Origin: Synechococcus sp. HK05
GTDB taxonomy: Bacteria > Cyanobacteriota > Cyanobacteriia > PCC-6307 > Cyanobiaceae
Assembly (NCBI RefSeq): GCF_019104765.1
Contig: NZ_JAHRXJ010000001.1
Span: 62,001-126,000 of the forward strand
Direction of reading: 5' to 3'
DNA length: 64,000 bases
Shown: positions 62,878-64,000 of the stretch, piece after piece
How positions within the stretch are numbered: the first letter of the stretch is position 1
Layout: each line of letters starts with the position of its first letter
Program-made: the position numbers and the translations under genes
The notes under the pieces: model-generated
The model's database searches: none
Seen by the model: the letters and a program-made list of their open reading frames with translations, nothing else
Told to the model about the DNA's origin: nothing

Positions 62878-63506
62878 TCAAGCGCGTTGTTCCTCTTCTG
62901 ATGGCTGGGCTGCTGCTGCTCTGGCCGTTGGCGCCGGCCCACGCAGCTGTGGAGGAGGCGGTGCTGGCTGGGGGCTGTTTCTGGTGCCTTGAGCATGACC
63001 TCGAAAAGCTGCCGGGGGTGCTGAGTGTGGAGAGTGGCTACAGCGGTGGCAGCCTTCGTAACCCCACCTATCGCCAGGTGAGTGGCGGTGGCACCGGTCA
63101 CCAGGAGGTGGTGCAGGTGCGTTTCGATAACGCCAAGATCAGCTACCCCACCCTGCTGCGGGCCTACTGGCGCAATGTGGATGCGCTGGATGGCGGCGGT
63201 CAGTTCTGTGATCGCGGCAGTTCCTACCGGCCGGTGATCTTTACCGAGGGAGCAACGCAGAAGCAGCAGGCCGAGGCGAGCCGCAAGGCCGCGGCTCAGG
63301 AGCTGGGCAAGCCGGTCTCGGCGATCCGGGTGCAGATCAAGCCCCTCAGCCGTTTCTGGCCGGCGGAGGGCTATCACCAGGATTACGCCGAGCGCAACAG
63401 CGTGAAATACAACTACTACCGCTGGGCTTGCGGCCGTGATCGGCGCCTGGATCAGCTCTGGGGATCGAACGCACGCAGCCGCTCCCCATGGGTGTCTGCT
63501 CCCTGA
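62874..63506 (+). CDS. msrA: exported peptide-methionine (S)-S-oxide reductase MsrA
   Basis: 210 residues from TTG 62874, overlapping the lpxB stop. The signal peptide [20 protein letters not shown] ends at AHA. The MsrA core then starts: [20 protein letters not shown] with the catalytic Cys in [30 protein letters not shown]-type [13 protein letters not shown], and [15 protein letters not shown]. It reduces the S epimer of methionine sulfoxide. The signal places it in the periplasm, matching the exported MsrB at 23.5-24 kb. Confidence 0.94.
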   Translation: MIKRVVPLLMAGLLLLWPLAPAHAAVEEAVLAGGCFWCLEHDLEKLPGVLSVESGYSGGSLRNPTYRQVSGGGTGHQEVVQVRFDNAKISYPTLLRAYWRNVDALDGGGQFCDRGSSYRPVIFTEGATQKQQAEASRKAAAQELGKPVSAIRVQIKPLSRFWPAEGYHQDYAERNSVKYNYYRWACGRDRRLDQLWGSNARSRSPWVSAP

Positions 63507-63562
63507 CCTGTCAGTCGTCCGGTCCGGCCGGGCAATTCGAAGGAAAAGCTGAAGACCCCTGC

Positions 63563-63616
63563 GGCCCTTTTGGCCTGTTTTTGAGTGGTGGAGCGGGTTT
63601 CCGCCCTTTTTTCTCT
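63563..63616 (+). terminator. weak tandem terminator region after msrA
   Basis: Two short hairpins, each followed by T runs: GGCC-CTTTT-GGCC then TGTTTTT (63563-63581), and GCGG-GTTT-CCGC then CCTTTTTT (63593-63612). Stems are only 4 bp, so the call is moderate. It would end the bamA-msrA transcript. Confidence 0.5.
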
Positions 63617-63662
63617 CGGCAGAGTCACTTAGCGTTGATCTGACGCGAGCGGAGGTGTGTGT

Positions 63663-63866
63663 ATGTATCTGCTGACGATTCGCGATGGACTCGTCACCCG
63701 TCACGTTGGGCCCTATGAGAGCCCCAAGCAGGCTTCCGATGATCTGGATCGCTTGCTCGAACAGTTCGGTGAGCGTGCCCGCTGGCAGATTCACGCCCTC
63801 GAATCACCCCGGGATGTGCTGCGGGGCTCCAATCCCAAACCCAATCGCCTCGCGACGGCGGCTTAG
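63663..63866 (+). CDS. small conserved hypothetical protein, 67 aa
   Basis: Starts at ATG 63663, about 8 bp after an AGGTG-type ribosome site (GCGGAGGTGTGT). MYLLTIRDGLVTRHVGPYES then PKQASDDLDRLLEQFGERAR has the strand-helix look of small cyanobacterial proteins. The stop TAG overlaps the stop of the convergent gene (TTAG). No function is recognised. Confidence 0.65.
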   Translation: MYLLTIRDGLVTRHVGPYESPKQASDDLDRLLEQFGERARWQIHALESPRDVLRGSNPKPNRLATAA

Positions 63867-64000
63867 GGCTTCTGCTGCCCCGGATAGCCACGCAGCAGAC
63901 CGCTTTCCACCATCAAGCCCACGCCCGCCACGATGGCCACCAGGCTGAGGGTCCCGTACCAGAACCAGGGCCCATGGGCTTGGCCCAGGGTTTGCAACGT
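63863..64000 (-). CDS. C-terminal fragment of a membrane protein (truncated by window edge)
   Basis: The open frame on the minus strand enters from the right edge and ends at TAA (63863-63865 complement). The 45 visible residues contain one membrane span (FWYGTLSLVAIVAGVGLMV) followed by ESGLLRGYPGQQKP. Too little to name. Its stop overlaps that of the 67-residue gene. Confidence 0.55.
   Translation of the reverse strand, partial: TLQTLGQAHGPWFWYGTLSLVAIVAGVGLMVESGLLRGYPGQQKP

Overview
The window is a GC-rich (well above 60% by eye), gene-dense stretch of a cyanobacterial chromosome. Diagnostic genes are psbV (cytochrome c-550), a plant-type [2Fe-2S] ferredoxin, ribosomal protein PSRP-3/Ycf65, the ferredoxin-thioredoxin reductase variable chain, a photosystem II S4-domain protein, the kaiABC clock cluster beside an NblS-type histidine kinase, and cyanobacterial RNA polymerase omega. 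The GC content, the short intergenic gaps and gene blocks such as atpD-atpC next to groES-groEL and rplU-rpmA-kaiABC-nblS-purD point to the Synechococcus/Cyanobium picocyanobacteria. The species cannot be fixed from the sequence alone. No insertion sequence, prophage, rRNA or CRISPR array was seen. One tRNA-Val (GAC) is present.

Layout. 1-8.5 kb: a partial gene, a YchJ-like protein, alanine dehydrogenase, NAD biosynthesis (nadD-nadE behind a GTPase), pepP, a HAD hydrolase and PSRP-3. 8.5-17.2 kb: a six-gene minus-strand operon with overlapping start/stop codons. In transcription order it encodes a small membrane protein, an FHA protein, an atypical Ser/Thr kinase with a zinc-ribbon, a vWA (TerY-like) protein, a membrane-anchored PP2C phosphatase and a membrane protein with a probable NTF2-like domain. 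It diverges from a class A penicillin-binding protein that itself carries an N-terminal FHA domain. A rhomboid-like membrane protein follows. This is the most interesting block: it resembles a TerY-P phospho-signalling triad placed beside a phospho-reader cell-wall synthase. 17.2-21.5 kb: atpC-atpD and, divergently, CIRCE-groES-groEL. 21.5-31.3 kb: a probable ribbon-helix-helix protein, ammonium transporter, exported MsrB, SecG, gpmI, pyrR, ftrV, an Hsp70-like protein, rpoZ and small conserved proteins.

31.3-43.8 kb: a 374-bp gap with strong inverted repeats, then DUF2811, an EVE protein, murD, tRNA-Val, a PSII S4 protein, serA, prmA, ferredoxin, psbV, RNase Z, a SpoIID-domain protein and a nagB-like gene. 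43.8-45 kb: an unrecognised 394-residue protein of lower GC. 45-52 kb: yebC, truB, a queuosine-precursor transporter, a methyltransferase, rpmA-rplU and kaiA-kaiB-kaiC. In the sequence given, kaiC is broken by one missing G near 51584. 52-64 kb: nblS, purD, a periplasmic protein, purC, and an outer-membrane run bamA/omp85-lpxC-fabZ-lpxA-lpxB ending in an exported msrA. The bamA barrel is of strikingly low GC.

Functionally the window joins core housekeeping (NAD, purine, serine, lipid A, ATP synthase, chaperonin) with photosynthesis, circadian timing and envelope biogenesis. The envelope theme recurs: FHA-PBP, SpoIID, MurD, Omp85/Lpx, and both methionine sulfoxide reductases carrying export signals.
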